Assembly (NCBI GenBank): GCA_027460605.1
Contig: JAPZAN010000020.1
Span: 1 to 23,066 of the forward strand
DNA length: 23,066 bases
Direction: 5' to 3'
Source of the DNA: Candidatus Methanoperedens sp.
Lineage (GTDB): Archaea > Halobacteriota > Methanosarcinia > Methanosarcinales > Methanoperedenaceae
Of the stretch, positions 21,908-23,066 are shown piece by piece (within the stretch, counting starts at the first letter, position 1; each line of letters opens with the position of its first letter). The position numbers and the translations under genes are program-made. Under the pieces are notes generated by a model. That model was given only the letters and a program-made list of their open reading frames with translations. It was not told the origin of the DNA and searched no databases.

Positions 21908-22944
21908 GCTTTCACCGAATATGTTTCCCATGGCGCAAGCGCCTCTTGCTCTGTTCCGCCTTTTGTATAAACCTGTGCGACCTTCTTCGTAAGAGTCTTA
22001 CAGTAACCGCATTTTTTACACACCTTCTTGCAGTTCATCCACTGCTTCTCAAGAACACCGTCGAGGCTTTTATTGGGAATATAGAACAGGTCCTTTAAAT
22101 CCTTGGGGCAATCCAGCAAATCCATTAGATTCCCGTCATAGCTCTCGTTATGGTATGCATTCACACAATTCAGAATCCAATCCACAAAATGTGTCCTGCC
22201 CCCTATCTTGTAAACATCCGTGATGTCCTTATAAAGCTTGATATCCTCAGGTCTTATCCATGGGGATTTGATGATCAATTCAGGATTGTCAATCCTTAAT
22301 TCAAGGCATTTATAGTAATAATAATCGTCCAGCACGTTGGGTCTGGGTTCAGGTCCGAAAGCATGCGAGAAAAAGTTAAAATGGGCATACCTGAAAGGGC
22401 AGCGGTAAAGGCATCCCTCGTTCACGAGAAGCTTGAGTTCACAATCCACGGAGTCACGGATGGCATGAAGCACATCAAAATGCCGGTTTACATTTGAATC
22501 GACGACTATAGAATCAGCGCCCAAATTCTCAAAGAATTCCGCCTTTTGCGACGAGTCCACGAAAGCAAGCACCGAGACAACCACATTCACATCAAAATCC
22601 CTTGCTATCATCTCCACAAGATACGGGTCTGCAACCACAATGGAATCCACCCCTATATCCACCAGTTTCTCTATGTACCAGTGGTTTATCCTGTAACCTT
22701 CAGGCGTGAGCTGGCGTCCGCCCATGCAGCTTGAATTCAATACAAGCTCCATCTTCACCCCGTTCTTGTGGGCATATTCTGTCTGCGCCGCGATATCCTC
22801 AAGCTGCGGGGATGCAAGATTGCTCCTGCCCGTGCCGATATAGTCAGGAGAGCCTGCCATGAATATGGAATATATCTTATCTTTTGCAGTCAATAATTCC
22901 TTAAGGCTGTTAATGTGTCCGGGTGAGGGGACAAAGAGCTTCAT
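21904..22944 (-). CDS. U32 peptidase-family protein (UbiU/YhbU-like)
   Basis: A 346-aa protein of the U32 TIM-barrel family, whose better-studied members are Fe-S proteins acting in O2-independent ubiquinone hydroxylation or in RNA modification, not simple proteases. The barrel shows K-L-F-V-P-S-P-G-H, F-M-A-G-S-P-D-Y-I-G and V-V-V-S-V-L-A-F-V. The family Cys block appears as N-E-G-C-L-Y-R-C-P-F-R-Y-A-H-F-N near 184-199, with a further C-x-x-x-V-C-K-K-C-G-Y-C cluster near 308-320 that could complete one or two Fe-S clusters. Start at ATG 22944 has AGGT 6 bases upstream; the frame extends 7 codons further to 22965 without support. Partner gene overlaps its stop by 4 bases. A role in anaerobic quinone or methanophenazine hydroxylation is inference only. 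Confidence 0.82.
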   Translation of the reverse strand: MKLFVPSPGHINSLKELLTAKDKIYSIFMAGSPDYIGTGRSNLASPQLEDIAAQTEYAHKNGVKMELVLNSSCMGGRQLTPEGYRINHWYIEKLVDIGVDSIVVADPYLVEMIARDFDVNVVVSVLAFVDSSQKAEFFENLGADSIVVDSNVNRHFDVLHAIRDSVDCELKLLVNEGCLYRCPFRYAHFNFFSHAFGPEPRPNVLDDYYYYKCLELRIDNPELIIKSPWIRPEDIKLYKDITDVYKIGGRTHFVDWILNCVNAYHNESYDGNLMDLLDCPKDLKDLFYIPNKSLDGVLEKQWMNCKKVCKKCGYCKTLTKKVAQVYTKGGTEQEALAPWETYSVKA

Positions 22945-22962
22945 GGCTTTACCTGTTATTTG

Positions 22963-22990
22963 CAATCCTGATAAATGTTTTGCAGGATTG
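22963..22990. repeat. 8-bp inverted repeat upstream of the U32-family gene
   Basis: CAATCCTG at 22963-22970 pairs with CAGGATTG at 22983-22990. It lies about 20-46 bases before the start codon and could be an operator or mRNA leader hairpin. TGCAGGATT recurs at 23058-23066. Confidence 0.7.
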
Positions 22991-23026
22991 TGTGTGCAAA
23001 ATCTTTTGGTGTTAAATTTCGCTTAA

Positions 23027-23056
23027 AGTAACTTTGCGCTCTTGGCGTGCTTTGCG
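23027..23056. repeat. Intergenic TTTGCG-type repeat
   Basis: A run of near-identical units (CTTTGCG, CTTGGCG, CTTTGCG) in a short space, reminiscent of an interspersed intergenic repeat seen in other archaeal and bacterial genomes. The window ends inside this intergenic region. Confidence 0.4.
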
Positions 23057-23066
23057 GTGCAGGATT

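Noticed and set aside
1..23066. tRNA or rRNA genes
   Set aside because: No cloverleaf-like sequence with a T-loop consensus or rRNA segment was noticed on either strand by eye; a covariance search was not possible.

Overview
This window looks like archaeal chromosome, most likely from the Methanosarcinales / Methanoperedens (ANME-2d) neighbourhood. Supporting signs are a (damaged) methenyl-tetrahydromethanopterin cyclohydrolase gene, a type II methionine aminopeptidase, an archaeal-type ThiI with a Cys triad and no rhodanese domain, and two secreted proteins ending in PGF-CTERM tails (archaeosortase substrates). Many genes also have a TATA box about 25 bases before the start codon, consistent with leaderless mRNAs. 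The genus is an inference; only the archaeal assignment is strong.

Layout. 1-2500 is a scarred accessory region: the 3' end of an IS630-family transposase truncates a DUF4386 membrane-protein gene, followed by a medium-chain oxidoreductase, a four-helix membrane protein flanked by 20-bp direct repeats, and a decayed tract holding a possible transposase remnant and a GC-rich hairpin. 2491-6673 holds housekeeping-like genes: an EamA exporter, a train of perfect hairpins running into the start codon of methionine aminopeptidase, a TatD-linked type radical SAM protein, a winged-helix regulator with a small membrane protein that seems to start at ATT, and a TIM-barrel sugar isomerase/epimerase-like protein. 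6706-9228 is a cell-surface module: a NosD-like beta-helix protein, a lipoprotein with a degenerate cupredoxin-like domain, and a divergent membrane-anchored thioredoxin. ThiI follows, convergent with the thioredoxin gene.

10557-15216 mixes small genes (a nucleoside deoxyribosyltransferase-like protein, a remnant of an FMN-reductase gene, a solitary HicB-like antitoxin of 54 aa) with a large AT-rich gene for an unknown 773-aa membrane/solenoid protein. The mch gene then has both ends but lacks about 40 internal codons and is frameshifted. 15371-16565 holds a LUD-domain protein and a GDT1/TMEM165 cation transporter.

16786-21427 is an AT-rich, one-direction cluster of largely unknown genes: a protein with a HEPN-like R-x4-H motif, a two-helix membrane protein, a 247-aa soluble protein, a DUF805 fusion, a zinc-ribbon stub and a DUF4145/HEPN-like protein. 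It has the look of a defence or stress island and is the best candidate here for an undescribed system, although no known defence protein is recognisable in it. The window ends with a U32-family protein and a four-base-overlapping Cys-rich partner, both on the minus strand.
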